A stretch of DNA of 64,000 bases. Source: Liopterus haemorrhoidalis (Eukaryota > Arthropoda > Insecta > Coleoptera > Dytiscidae). Made by a program: the position numbers and the translations under genes. Location of the stretch: positions 9,648,279 through 9,712,278 of the forward strand of contig OZ020622.1 of assembly GCA_963971575.1 (NCBI GenBank), in the 5' to 3' direction. The notes under the pieces were generated by a model. The model was not told the DNA's origin and ran no database searches. It saw only the letters and a program-made list of their open reading frames with translations. This document shows, piece after piece, positions 22,358-33,429 of this stretch; within the stretch, counting starts at the first letter, position 1; each line of letters opens with the position of its first letter.

Positions 22358-23239
22358 TAAAAACACTAAGGGCCGAGAGTTCCAGTTGCTAATAAACTGT
22401 CCAATAAATTTATTAGCAACATAATTTTTTTTCCGAGAGTTCCACCCCGAAATAGTTATTAGGTTGCTAATAAATAGGCTTATTTGTCTAATAACTTATA
22501 GGCAACATGAAGTGCTTAATAAACTGACATATAACCAAAAACAAGTTCGCAAAATGTGTTAATATTTAATATTTTAATTGAAAAACAATATAATTTGAAA
22601 AGAATATACAAATGTGTAGTTTTTATACATCCATATTTTTTCTATAATGGTGATTTTAGTGTTTTATATACATTTTAGTATTATCTGTCTCATTTTGTAA
22701 TACGGAACTAACAGGAAAAGTTCATTTTTTATGTTGTATATTGACAATACATTTATAATATTATCATAGTATTGGTTCACACGGATACGCCAAAGTCTGT
22801 TTACACCACAACAGTCACCAAAGTAACCAGATCTAGTTTCGTATTACAAATTGAGACAGATTATAGTATTTTGACGAAATCGACTATCTGTTTGGATGAA
22901 TTTATAAATTATAGACAACCGTTTTTAGAATATTTTGGGCATTTATTGTAAATGTGATATATAAAGTAAACAATGTATAATAATAAAGATGTGTGGCTGA
23001 AAATTGCTGATAAGTTTAATTCATATTGTTTAAGGAATGTAAAATAAAGCAAAATATGTCTGTCTTCTTATTTCCAATCACTTTTGTATTATAAAATGCT
23101 ATTTTGCTATTTTATTAACTTTTCTTCAATCTATATTGTCCTCTTTTTCTGTAATAAAATTTGTTGAACGCCATTTAAATGTTATCTTAACAGTAACACA
23201 AGAAATATACGTAATGTCATTGAATGTAAAGTCAAACTA

Positions 23240-23459
23240 CAGAGTGATTATTTAATGGCGAGACGACGTCACCGAATTATCAAATAAAATAATAGAAAAT
23301 CAAATAAAAGAATGGCAGGAAATCATTGACTCAATAATTTGGAGATGACGGAAGTGTCTACTACGCGCATGCGCGCATAATCACCTGCTACGATGTGTAT
23401 GAAACGGCAAATTATTAAAACTTCCAGTGACGTCGTCTCGCCATTAAATAATCACTCTG
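23240..23459. mobile_element. 220-bp MITE nested in the 22.4-23.7 kb element
   Basis: The 33-bp ends starting CAGAGTGATTATTTAATGGC are perfect inverted repeats and contain a GACGACGTCAC block. TA flanks both sides (23238-23239 and 23460-23461). The interior holds a GCGCATGCGCGC palindrome at about 23366. Placement inside the larger element shows it is the younger insertion. Confidence 0.88.
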
Positions 23460-23460
23460 T

Positions 23461-23505
23461 ATTTAATGTCAAAATATTTAATGTCAAAATATTCAATGTC
23501 AAAAT
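23461..23505 (+). repeat. Short tandem repeat, about 15-bp unit
   Basis: ATTTAATGTCAAAATATTTA...: the unit TTTAATGTCAAAATA occurs three times in a row, directly beside the nested MITE. Confidence 0.7.
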
Positions 23506-23704
23506 TTCATCTCACTTTATCTCGACAAATTTACGTATAGCTCTACCCTTCTTGCACCGTGTTACTAAAAATTATGTTGCTAATAAACTATTAGAAGGAT
23601 TTTGTAACTTGGAAATCACCAATAAATTTATTAGCTTCATAAATATATTATGTGTCTAATAACTATTAGGGAGTTTATTAGGAACTGGAACTCTCGGCCC
23701 TTAA

Positions 23705-24585
23705 TCTTTTCTTTAGTTATTTAGAACAGTATTCTACTGAAGATGAGCGCTTAGCATGTTGAAATGTACATTTCAAAAATTAATAAAATAAGTGAAGAAA
23801 TGATACAGTGTTTTTATTTATAAACAAATACCACGCCGAAAAAAAAATTTATTTAACAATTAAAAACCAATTTTATTAGTTTTTTAAAGACTACCTGCAA
23901 ATAATATTATTTTACCAAAAGATCTCATTATTATTTCAGTTTAGGGCTTTTTGAAACATTAATTCGGCTCTTATTATTACTATATCTGTACTTATTAACA
24001 CTTCTATACATTGAAGAGAAAAGTGTCAAAATATTGATGAAAAGTAATCCTTTACATATGTAAAAATGCAGTTACTAAATGCATGATGTAAGAATTCTTA
24101 TTAATTTTTAAATATTAGATTAATATCAAGGGTGTGACTGTAGGCCTTAAAATTTAATTACCAGTCGATGAATATGCATCCAAGCAGAAATATCAGAGTC
24201 ACTGGATCTATTTCTTAGCTGACTACCTGACAGTAGCCTCCAGACAGATGTCACAACGAAATACACTCGAGATCAAATCGTTCTGATCGCTCCGAGAACA
24301 ATTAGATGACTTGAAATAAAATTAATATTACAATGAAATGGTATTAATGCTCAGAGCTTGTTTGTTTTCATATTATGAACAACATACCACCGTATTTTAT
24401 TTATAGTTTCTTTAAAAAACTTTCTAAATAGCCTGGAAATATGGAAGACCAAAGTAATGAGAAAAATCTTGAACTTGAGCATTTTATAAGACTACTCCTA
24501 GCGTACGCACGATTTTTTCTAGGGGGGGTTACAAGATAAAATTGTTTTATAGGGCCAAGGATTGGAAAATTATTCGGCAACAAGT
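23705..24585. other. Non-coding DNA
   Basis: No gene recognised. CTGAAGATGAGCGCTTAGCA with a following AAATGTACATTT sits near 23740-23777, resembling retroelement 3' ends of other insects, but this is too little to classify. Confidence 0.35.
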
Positions 24586-24589
24586 CCTG

Positions 24590-25801
24590 ACCAAAAGCAC
24601 TTTATTGCTTTTCAAATATTCGCCTTTAACACTTTTATTTATACACTTTTGCACCCTTTCAAACCAATTCTAGAAACATTTTTTCAACTCTGAAGTTGGT
24701 ATCTCAAAATGGTTTTCGAAGGCTTCACAGCATCTTGAGGTGATGAAATTCGATGTCCACGCATTTTTGTTTGACATTGGGGAACAAAAAAAGTCGTTAG
24801 GGGATAAATCAGGTGAATACGGGCAATGAGACAATAATTTGATGTTTTTCTCCTTCAAATGATCAATTGTTTGATGTGCTGTGTGGGTGCTTGCATTGTG
24901 ACGATGAATGATGTGACGTTTTTGGTTTTTGTTCCTGATTTTATCGATGATTCCTGGCAAACAAATTGTTGTACACCATTCAGTATTAACTGTTCTCCGA
25001 TCCTCTAAAGGAATGGTTGCGACATGTCCAGCACAACCGAAAAAACAAGCGATCATTTGCTTCAAGTGCTTCGTGAACGAACAACTTTTGTGGGTTTCGT
25101 TTCATCTTGGAAGATCCAAACAGTGGATTTTTGCTTAGTTTCCGGTTCATATGAATAAATCCAAGTTTCGTCACCTGTAACCAGATTTTGCACTGCCTAG
25201 GTGGAATTTTTTAGCATTCCCTTACACCAATCAACACGAGCCTTTTTTGAGCTTCGGTCAAATTATGCGGAATCCATCGGGAACAGATCTTTTTCACAGC
25301 CAAATGTTCATGCAAAATCGAAGGTATTGCAGTCTGCGATATGCCAAAGGCCTCTATCTCACGGTAAATCACATGCCGATCTTCTTCAATCATTTTGCGC
25401 ACAGCATAGATGTTTTTTTTGAATCACACCGATTTCAGTCGACCTTTACGAGATTTATCACTGACGGACGCCCGTCCATGACGAAATCCTGCAAACCAAT
25501 TGTAAACATGGTCTTTTCTGATGGTGCTTCATTACCAAAAGCTGAACGAAGCGAATCTATGCATTGTTGTTGAGGCCTTTACTAAAATCGTAAAAAATCA
25601 TCCAACGAAAACCTTCACCAGTAATATCTATTTTTCACAAACTTGCTTTTTTTAACGCTCACTGTCAAGAAACTACTCGGTCAATTTATAAGCTGCCACT
25701 GATTTCACAATGAAAAAGGTCAAATTTGACGAATATAGTAATGACACATTTCAATATTGCTATCTAGTGGTCGTTTGTAAAAACATGAAAGGTAACCCTC
25801 G
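24590..25801 (-). mobile_element. Mariner (DD34D), nearly full length but inactive
   Basis: On the minus strand the 5' terminal repeat CGAGGGTTACCTTTCATG starts at 25801 next to TATA. Transposase pieces then follow in order: CIDSLRSAFGNEAPS; a helix-turn-helix with VRKMIEEDRHVIYREIEAFG; TGDETWIYSYEPETKQ (first Asp); ACFFGCAGHVATIPLEDRRT; the second catalytic region HRHNASTHTA, where the usual HHDNAS has lost its Asp; PYSPDLSPNDFFC; and SELKKCF. Several frameshifts and the missing catalytic Asp make it dead. The 3' terminal repeat was not found. The 17-kb and 20-kb relics are the same family. Confidence 0.88.
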
Positions 25802-25802
25802 T

Positions 25803-26744
25803 ATATAGAAGAAAAAACGGATATACGAGAGAAATATTGTCGAGCTATCTTAAGCTGGTCGGTGGGACACTGTATTGCGCAAAGTGCTAAAGTATTTGAG
25901 GAAGTGAGACATAAGTTGTACCACCCGAGTAAGTATATAAGTTTAAACTTGACACAAAATGTAACCAAAAAAGAAGTGTAAATAATTAACACGAAATTTG
26001 AGGGACTTCATGGTACATTAATCACTAAAAGTTCATTTTGTAGTGTAGCGTGAAGTCCTTTAACTTTTTTTGAGTGTATACGTTACGTCGTTGACTGAAA
26101 TATCGTTATGCGAGACACTTTTTTGATTTTTCCATCGCTCCTTGCTGGACATAATCATAAGTTTTTTTAATGCAACTGTACGCAGTCACCAAATATATTT
26201 AAAAATAATTAAAATAACCTCCTATTATCTTCTCCTTTGTGGGCTTTTAAAATAAAATAGTTCTGTAATACAATAATAAATCTTTTTAATGTAGTCTTCA
26301 CCGTCATCATTTAAGAATTTTATTTCAAAAATCGGTTGCTCTCATTACCATACTACAAGACACATACATGAATATTCAAGTATATGTGCACCGTTGATCA
26401 AATATTTTTTTTATATTTCATTTTATATTCTTGGGACATGGTACAATGACATCATCATTTTCTCAACGGGCGTCCAAAAGTCAATCTATCCAACAGTTCC
26501 GTTTTTATAGTATAATTTATAATAAACATACATAAATGTTTGTTTCTATAAAGGTTTTTTGATTTCTTAATATATATTTTAATGTATTGTTTGTTTTTAT
26601 TACATAAAAGATATCACTATTAAAATATTTTCTTTGTATTTTTTCAAAAGAATAATTGTATTTATTTAAAACTATTGTTAATATTAAAAACCGATGTATA
26701 AATATTAAATTATTTGATTCCAAAACTTCAGACAACCTTTATAG
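25803..26744. other. Non-coding DNA with family E fragment
   Basis: About 25900-26075 matches the reverse complement of about 52020-52165: the shared block AAGAAGTGTAAATAATTAAC is followed by GGGACTTCATGGTACA and AAAAGTTCATTTT. The remainder is AT-rich, with no gene seen. Confidence 0.5.
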
Positions 26745-27039
26745 TTTAAAAATTGATGTGAAGTGTGAATATTCACACATTTCAGGATTTCGCAGGTATA
26801 TAATAAGTGAAGGCGGTATGCTGAGTGTGTAGGACAAATTTTACTTTGTAGTAATCACGGCAAAATGAACGATATTTTTAAAATAATTTATCGTCTGTTA
26901 ATCATATAATAAGATAATTATTAAATTTACGCTCTTAAAAATTAAATACAACATTTGTCAAAATATAACTAGAATTTTGACAAAATAATTTCAACATAAT
27001 AAAAATGCAAAAAAAAACAGAAAAAAAAATTCACTCCGT

Positions 27040-27125
27040 ACTCGAACTCGAAACCCTTCGTTTTCCAGCTCATTTTAGCAGTGCTCTAACCCATTATGCT
27101 ATCGCACGCTTTGCATGTGAGTGTC
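27040..27125 (-). ncRNA. tRNA-like Pol III promoter block in family A
   Basis: The minus strand reads GATAGCATAATGGGTTAGAG, close to a tRNA A box with D-arm. About 35 bp later comes GGGTTTCGAGTTCGAGTAC, close to a B box with T-loop. Spacing is right for an internal Pol III promoter, but the anticodon stem and acceptor stem do not pair convincingly, so it is not a functional tRNA. The same block lies at 54530-54612 in another copy. Confidence 0.6.
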
Positions 27126-27587
27126 TTACATTGGTATAACTTTTGTACTTTGTGAACCAAAAACCACAAAAAGTGCGTTATTTTCCGAAAACATAATCTG
27201 ATCAAAAATTCCTGTTGTACTATTTCGGTTCACACCAATATACATTACTTAGAATTTTTTTATATTTTTAGTTTAAACCATCTGGGCTACAGGGTGTGGG
27301 ACAAAATTTTTTTTGCACATTTTTGGCAAAAATCGCAACAAAATAATTTATTTTGCAAAAATAAAAATTTGATCGTTAATCCACGTACTAAGGGCTTTCA
27401 TTTGATACCCTACTCATAATTTAAAAAAAATATTTTTGTTTTCGATGAGCACATATTTGTTTATAGTTTTAGGGGGGTATGTTTTTTAGATATTTTAGTA
27501 TTTTTCCTATGTGCGGGTCAAAGAGTTGTATAAGCATGCCAAATTTCAACTCTCTAGGTTTAGCCGTTTGGCTACAATTTTTACCGA

Positions 27588-27589
<2 letters not shown>

Positions 27590-27621
<32 letters not shown>

Positions 27622-27622
27622 G
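27590..27622. repeat. (CAGA)n microsatellite
   Basis: About eight copies of CAGA inside family A copy A1. The matching position in copy A5 has about 18 units. Confidence 0.9.
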
Positions 27623-27778
27623 ACAAAATGACGGTATAAGGGTTTTTTGGTCATACCTACAAAACCCTAAAAAATCAGGTTTTTTAAGCCAGATGTCACA
27701 GAGCATTGTCGTCACCAATCAGAGGCTGTTTTGACGGATGTCAAACTTGGCGCCTTTAAGGATGAAACGATACTAGTT

Positions 27779-28903
27779 GCGTTCGGCATAAGCTAATAAT
27801 CTACACATTCTGCATAATTTACACAAGAAGCGTTCGGCATAAAGTTTCTGTGTGCTTTGTGCTGCACGAAGATCGTTCTGCATATACTGTGCAGTGCAGT
27901 TTGTGTTGCACAATCGTCACAAATTCAGATCGTGTGGCAGTCTGTGCAATGTTTTTCGCGGTAAAAATACAAGTTATTATTTCAACAAAACAATATGAGT
28001 GAAAACAATCAAGATATCATTGTTTATGCCTGCATTATTTGCAAAATAAATAGTATAGACATGAACCTCATGATGGAACATGTAAATACACTCAAAAAGA
28101 CTTAGTAAATAACTTAGTAGATCTGGATACAAGCGGAAATGTACTTTAATTTGATTTGTAGGCATGTATGGAACAGTACTCTCTGCATATTCAAACACTT
28201 TTTCCAAAATATTTTCTGGTTTGCAAATTTTTTCTGAATTGTCTTCCTCATCAAATAAAATTTCTTTTATATTACTTAAAGCCATCGCAAAACCTTCATG
28301 CGCCATTTATATATTATCGTACAAAACAATTAGCAGGAGACAGACTTGATGTAATCACACACATATAATTCATTTGTTTACAAAAAAAAATAGGTTAGAC
28401 CAGGGATGAGCAACCTTTTTTTACTACGGGCCAACTAGAAATTTAAAAATTTCCTGCGAGCCGCATACGAAATTTATTAAAATATGAACACAAGATGATA
28501 AACACAAATTATCTATTTATTAACAAAATAACAAAATTATTTTAAAAAAAATACACAAATAAAACATATAATAGAAATGCTAGGTATAAAAAAACAGTCA
28601 AAGATAATTATTATGGGAAAAAAATCATAAACAAATTTTAATGAGAAGTTTGCATTGCTTCTTTGCAACCAATTGCTCTATATTGCTCTTATTTATGCTT
28701 TAAAATATATATTTATCTTCTGTAATTTAATGGCCATTTTTGAAATTTGACAGACAAAAGCTTTGACGGGCCGCACGAAAAAGTACTCCGGGCCGCGGGT
28801 TGCTCATCCCTGGGTTAGACTAATAGTTTGAATAACTGCACAATCTGAACAAAGCGTTCTTTAACTTTCTTGCACAGTCTGCCCAGTGGTCAATGCCGAA
28901 CGC
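27779..28903. mobile_element. Family C element with GCGTTCGGCAT ends
   Basis: It starts GCGTTCGGCATAAGC and ends CAATGCCGAACGC, a terminal inverted repeat of 11-12 bp. A second internal GCGTTCGGCATAAAG lies at about 27831. The part 27785-27950 matches the reverse complement of 41150-41325. The minus strand from about 28306 encodes about 60 residues beginning MAHEGFAMALSNIKEILFDE, which I do not recognise. It is interrupted by the hAT element at 28401-28812. Confidence 0.6.
28401..28812. mobile_element. 412-bp non-autonomous hAT element
   Basis: CAGGGATGAGCAACC at the left is mirrored by GGTTGCTCATCCCTG at the right. Both sides carry the exact 8-bp duplication GGTTAGAC (28393-28400 and 28813-28820), diagnostic of hAT insertion. 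Inner motifs GGGCCAACT / CGGGCCGCGGG are typical. It sits inside the family C element and is therefore younger. Confidence 0.95.
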
Positions 28904-28924
28904 ACCTGCTATCGATACTAGTAT

Positions 28925-29810
28925 TAGTATAGTATCGATACTTTTCTTTTGATAGGGGAGACCAAGGATAGTTCCATCTTTCAATTTTTAATTTTTTTTT
29001 TTAAACGGTCTTATTTAAATAAATTTTGCTTTACTTAAAAGTTTGCAGTTTTTGGTATGGTGTGGCATGGAATTAACCTTCTAATAACCCGGAAAATTTT
29101 TAATAATAAATTTATAAAATTTCACTGTGACTGTGACAAATGGTTTTTGGAATTTCTACCATCCAGTCCTTATTTGTATTTCTGGTGTCACTAACTGTCC
29201 TCATTCGTCCTGGTTCACAATTAATGTAATTTCTTACAATAAACTTTAGTATATATGTGTTTAAATATCGGATAAATCGCGTTTTTCAGAGTGTTCATCA
29301 GTCACGCAAAGAGGAAGTGAAACCTACGCTTCGTATCTTTCCATCTATGTCTAGATCCACAATAATAATAATTAACGTGGTGCTTACAGTCATCAAAGAC
29401 AACTTGTTGCAGAGTACCATCTTATAAAGCAAACTACAGACAGAGATTCAGCAAAAAGGCACAATATTAACAGTAAGAGAATGAGATTCAGTTTTTGACT
29501 GTATCAAAAAAGTAAATACAGAAATTGCGAGCATAATACTTTCCGGAAACGTACTTGTCATCCAAAGCACTCGTACATCAAAGCGAATTTCCACATAAGA
29601 AATAATAGAAGATGGTTCGTTCACACAACCCAAGAAAATTAATATAAAAATGATAATTACATATTCATATCAACATTTACCCACAATCCCGCAGCGAGGG
29701 AGAGAAGAACCATCAGCTTAGTTGTGATCACGCGACGCTAGGAAGACAAAGCCTATATCTACCACTCGAACTACAAGATCTCTTTCGATTACCAAGTTAA
29801 AATGCATTAA
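28925..29810. other. Non-coding DNA
   Basis: No gene recognised. A TATCGATACTAGTATTAGTA cluster near 28912-28945 is locally palindromic. Confidence 0.35.
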
Positions 29811-29811
29811 A

Positions 29812-30298
29812 AAATTGATGTGAAGTGTGAATTTTCACACATTGCAGGGTTTCGCAGGTATATAATAAATGAAGGCGGCATGCTGAGTGTGTAGAATAAA
29901 TTTTGCTTTGTAGTAATCACGGCAATAGAACGATATTTTTAAAATAATTTATCGTCGGTTAATCTAAGAGCTTTAAAACAAATTTTATGTTAAAATATTT
30001 TTTTGTTAATTTAAATTTGAATACCTAGGTTTCTAAATATGTGCAGTATTTTTTTTATATATAGCAAGGTTCATTAAGATTTTGAAAATTGCGCCTATGG
30101 CTTCCATTGGTTTTTTTAAGTCATATGTTCCACCCCTCTGGTTTCGTATACATGACACATAGAATGAAAATATAATTCCAACAATTCCAACTGGTTGTTA
30201 AATTTACGCTCCTAAAAACTAAATCTGAATAAACAGACAGACAGACGACAAAATGACGGTATAAGAGTTTTTTAGTCATACCTACAAAACCCTAAAAA
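29812..30298 (+). mobile_element. Family A, copy A2 (internally deleted)
   Basis: It has the near-palindromic GTGTGAATTTTCACAC at 29825-29840, then TTTCGCAGGTATATAATAAA as in A1. It ends with three CAGA units, GACGGTATAAGAGTTTTTTA and TCATACCTACAAAACCCTAA. At about 490 bp it lacks most of the A1 interior, including the tRNA-like block. Confidence 0.8.
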
Positions 30299-30446
30299 GG
30301 TCTTGCAAAACACTCGCGACTAAGTTACTCGCAATCCAAGGTTTTGCAAATTTTATGTTTGTTTTTACCTCTTTGTACTGATGTGCTAAATTACCTGAAC
30401 AAATTTTTGTGCAAATGACTCTACTTATACATAGTATATGTATACT

Positions 30447-30482
30447 ATGCCACTAGTTATACATATGTATAACTAGTGGCAT
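30447..30482. repeat. 36-bp perfect palindrome
   Basis: ATGCCACTAGTTATACAT is followed immediately by its exact reverse complement, with no spacer. It overlaps a second inverted repeat, CATAGTATA-TG-TATACTATG, at 30430-30449. This could extrude as a cruciform. Confidence 0.97.
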
Positions 30483-30666
30483 TTAAGCTTTGCCCCTCTA
30501 AAATCACGATATACTTTGTTCACGGAGAACGTACAGTCAGTGTAAACATTAGAATTACGTTACTCTTGTTGTGGTTGAACGAAAAGACATTAACAATTAC
30601 TCTTATGACAGGTTTTTGAATTATTAAAACGAAACCCGCTTCATTGGCAATCCCCCAGGTTTATAC

Positions 30667-30855
30667 CAGTGCTACTCAAAGTAGTGATACGCGGACCGTA
30701 ATCGGGCCGTGAGTGATAAGCTGCCGGTTCGCGGCAAGTTTCCAGAAAATAAAGAAACAATATTATAATATATGCCACAAATATGGTACACAGTCCGTGA
30801 CACATTCGAAATAAAACTTGCCGGTCCGCCATATTTGATAGTTTAAGAAGCACTG
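30667..30855. mobile_element. 189-bp non-autonomous hAT element
   Basis: It begins CAGTGCTACTCAAAGTAGTG and ends TTAAGAAGCACTG. The perfect 8-bp target duplication GTTTATAC lies at 30659-30666 and 30856-30863. The inside has GCGGACCG and CCGGTCCGCC blocks typical of this group. Confidence 0.93.
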
Positions 30856-30864
30856 GTTTATACG

Positions 30865-31620
30865 CTAGTGGAAAAGTACGTATTATGCTGTTAAAAGGAG
30901 AAACGACCTGGGAAAGTCTTCTCAGAAGAAAAAGAGACGTATATAACTTTTTTTTTTGGGAGAAACAATATTGTTTGTCCAAGAAAGTTTTGAAATTAAA
31001 CAGACAATTTGACCTATGTAAGAAGGAATATCATTGATATATATGATGAAGAGAAGGGGGCTAAGAATAGTGCCTTGAGTAACACCATGGAAAAGACTTA
31101 GATTATTGAAATTTTTATTATCAATATTAGCATATACTCATCTAAAGATACCTCAACTATTTCTAGAACAAACTTAATATTTTACGCTGTTTTATAATAT
31201 TTTTTGAAATAATTTATATATAAAAAAGCTTTATGGTAACTACTCGTGTTCTTTATGAAACATATAAGTGCATATATGTAGGTAGTGGCTTTTGTAATGG
31301 AGTCACAGTTAATAGGATTTATTTACCTCGTTTATGTACACTTTAAGATTATTAATCAGAAGTTTATGTTGTGACATACAATGTCACAATATAATAAATA
31401 AAATTATTGAAGGAGATATGTGAAAATAAGGAAACTATAATGTTATTGGGTTGTTTCAATTAAAGGACTTAACGCCCATAATAAATCAATGTAATAATAA
31501 AGCATTTCAAACAGCAAATTTAAATACAGTAGCTAAATAATGGTGATATGTTATTTAGCAATAATAATTCTTGACTAACAGATATAGTATGTTCAGAAAA
31601 AACAATTTTATCTCCAAAAA
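30865..31620. other. Non-coding DNA
   Basis: No gene or clear repeat recognised. Confidence 0.35.
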
Positions 31621-31894
31621 TTTATGTGAAGTGTGAATTTTCACACATTTCAGGGTTTTGTAGGTATTTAATATGTGTAAGAAGCCAACATTCGTCAAAA
31701 AATTCAAACTATAGATTGAATCTTACGTATAATAGTAAGCGAAGCCTACAAATACTACACACTACACTCGATTCTCAGCTGTTACATTTTTTTTATTACA
31801 CTTTTAAAATCAAAAAGAGATACACACTACCTAAGCAATAAACACAAAAAATCCGTAATATGACTAACCATAATTTAGCTATGAATTAAAATAA

Positions 31895-32456
31895 TCAACT
31901 GTGGCCACCACAGAACTGACCGCCATCACAAAGTACTTGTATAAAATGCATTCTAGCAGCAGAGTAGAAATAACTTGGCCCAATATTTTCTAACAGAGAT
32001 ATTATTTATCATGACCATGGAAACGTTACATATAAGTATGAAAAATAGATAATTGGAAAAAAAGTTTCAAAAATTTTTCGTTTTATCAAAAAATGTCTCA
32101 AATAAAAGTTGTTAGTTATTGTTTTTATAGCAACTTATGTTAAATAAATTTTTTCTAAATATTTCTCTGTTGTGAAATATTCGCAAGAATCTTAAAACCG
32201 ACACGAGTAAACTCCCATTTCTAGTTAACCGATTTTTACCAAAAGTTGATCAATTTGTGTCATTGATGTCAGAAGCTTAAATATGAAGTTTCATAAAAAT
32301 CCTTTTAACCGAATTGGACCGACAGACAGACAGACCGACAAACTTCATCCTAAAAATAGTCAACACGTTCTGTAGGGGCCTTAATTCGTGGAGATCCATC
32401 GAAATCTAGAAATGTCAAAGTCTGTATGATCACAATACCGCCCTTATATATGTTGT
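31895..32456 (+). mobile_element. Family B, copy B2
   Basis: It has the hairpin end CTGTGGCCACCACAG, then GCATTCTAGCAGCAGAGTAG, CCATGGAAACGTTAC, CATTTCTCTGTTGTGAAATA-like sequence and a CAGACAGACAGACCGACA microsatellite at about 32322. It ends GTGGAGATCCATCGAAATCT then GTATGATCACAATACC. No coding. Confidence 0.8.
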
Positions 32457-32689
32457 AAAAATAATTAATTTTGTCAAACTAAAACTGCAATATTTTCCAA
32501 AAACGAAATCTTATCAAAAATTTCTCTACTACGTTTCCGGTTTAGATCAATATATAATATTTAGAATTTTTTCAGATATTTAGTTTAACTCCTTTGCGTT
32601 AAAAGGTGGGGAACATTGTTTTTTTTAGTATATTTCTGGCAAAAATCGTATTAAAAAAAAAAACTGTATGTTCCTTAATCTACGTCTTA

Positions 32690-33210
32690 AGTGGGTTTTA
32701 CACGACTCAATTTATTGATCAATTAATTGAAAAAGTTGACATTCAATTAATTGACAAATAGTTGATCAATTTATTTTGAAAATAGAACAAGTTCTATTGT
32801 TCATCAATTTTTCAACAATTTTTTAGGGAATTCTAGGTATATTTTTATCTGTTAAGATATTGCCAACTGTTTAGTTGTAGCATAACCTCTAAATATATTG
32901 TTTGTGTTTCGTTTTCAAATGTGATAGGACCTCGAACGTTCTAAATTACCATCATCTAGGTTATTTCTTTTGTTATTGTTCACAGCTCGTAAATTTGTGA
33001 AGGTTTTTTTCAATATTTTCATTCTGATAAATATGTCAACATGTTTTACAGTTGGTAATGTAAAATTTTTCAAAAAAATTGATAAATAAATTGATAAATA
33101 AATTGATGTGTGTAAAATTTAGTTTCCAAGGTTGCCAATAAATTTTTCAATTATTGACAAAAAACTTGATCAATTTATTGATCAATTAATTGAACTGTGT
33201 AAAACCAACT
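32690..33210. mobile_element. 521-bp PIF/Harbinger-like MITE in a TTA target
   Basis: The left end AGTGGGTTTTACAC is mirrored by GTGTAAAACCAACT, and TTA flanks both sides (32687-32689 and 33211-33213). The related copy at 51600-51660 (CTACGTATTAAGAGCTTTC) shows the unoccupied site with a single TTA, confirming the insertion and its 3-bp duplication. Subterminal GATCAATTTATTGATCAATT palindromes occur at both ends. Confidence 0.88.
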
Positions 33211-33429
33211 TTAAGATCTTTCTTTTAATACCATATAATACATTTTTTAAGAATAATATATTTTTTTGAGCGACACAAAAATTCGACATTTTTCGTAAAA
33301 CTAATCTGACTAAAAATTCCTATTGAACTATTCTCATCTACATACATTGCTAAAAGTTTTTTCAGAATTTTGGACCATCCTCTTTGGTACCATACAGACA
33401 GGCAGACACATCAATGACGGTAATTTGGT

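Larger units (their letters stand above)
22369..23701. mobile_element. 1.33-kb terminal-inverted-repeat element
   Basis: AGGGCCGAGAGTTCCAGTTG at 22369 is mirrored by AACTGGAACTCTCGGCCCT ending at 23701. TA lies outside both ends (TAA/TTA if read as a PIF-type target). Subterminal motifs CTAATAAACT / TTATTAGCAAC recur several times near each end, as expected for transposase-binding sites. No transposase frame was found. Confidence 0.8.
26745..27674 (+). mobile_element. Dispersed family A, copy A1
   Basis: One end has the 16-bp perfect palindrome GTGTGAATATTCACAC (26763-26778) followed by ATTTCAGGATTTCGCAGGTA. The other end reads GACGGTATAAGGGTTTTTTG then TCATACCTACAAAACCCTAA. The inner ends form an imperfect inverted repeat (AGGGTTTTGTAGGTAT). 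Inside are a minus-strand tRNA-like block, a GGGTGTGGGACAAAATTTT block and a (CAGA)n microsatellite at about 27590-27622. Full or partial copies occur at 29812, 31622, 50733 and 54041 (reverse). No protein is encoded. Confidence 0.85.
31622..33427 (+). mobile_element. Family A, copy A3 (long form, twice interrupted)
   Basis: The palindromic end GTGTGAATTTTCACAC is at 31631-31646, followed by TTTCAGGGTTTTGTAGGTAT. Interior blocks (CGTTTCCGGTT, ATTTTTTCAGAT, AAAAGGTG.GG) match copy A4 at 50733-52011 in order. The far end is degenerate (CAGACAGGCAGACACATCAA then TGACGG at about 33400). A family B copy (31895-32456) and a PIF-like element (32690-33210) interrupt it. Confidence 0.7.

Noticed and set aside
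27040..27125. A functional tRNA gene
   Set aside because: A-box-like and B-box-like motifs are present, but the acceptor and anticodon stems do not pair. It recurs inside a mobile family, so it is listed as tRNA-like only.
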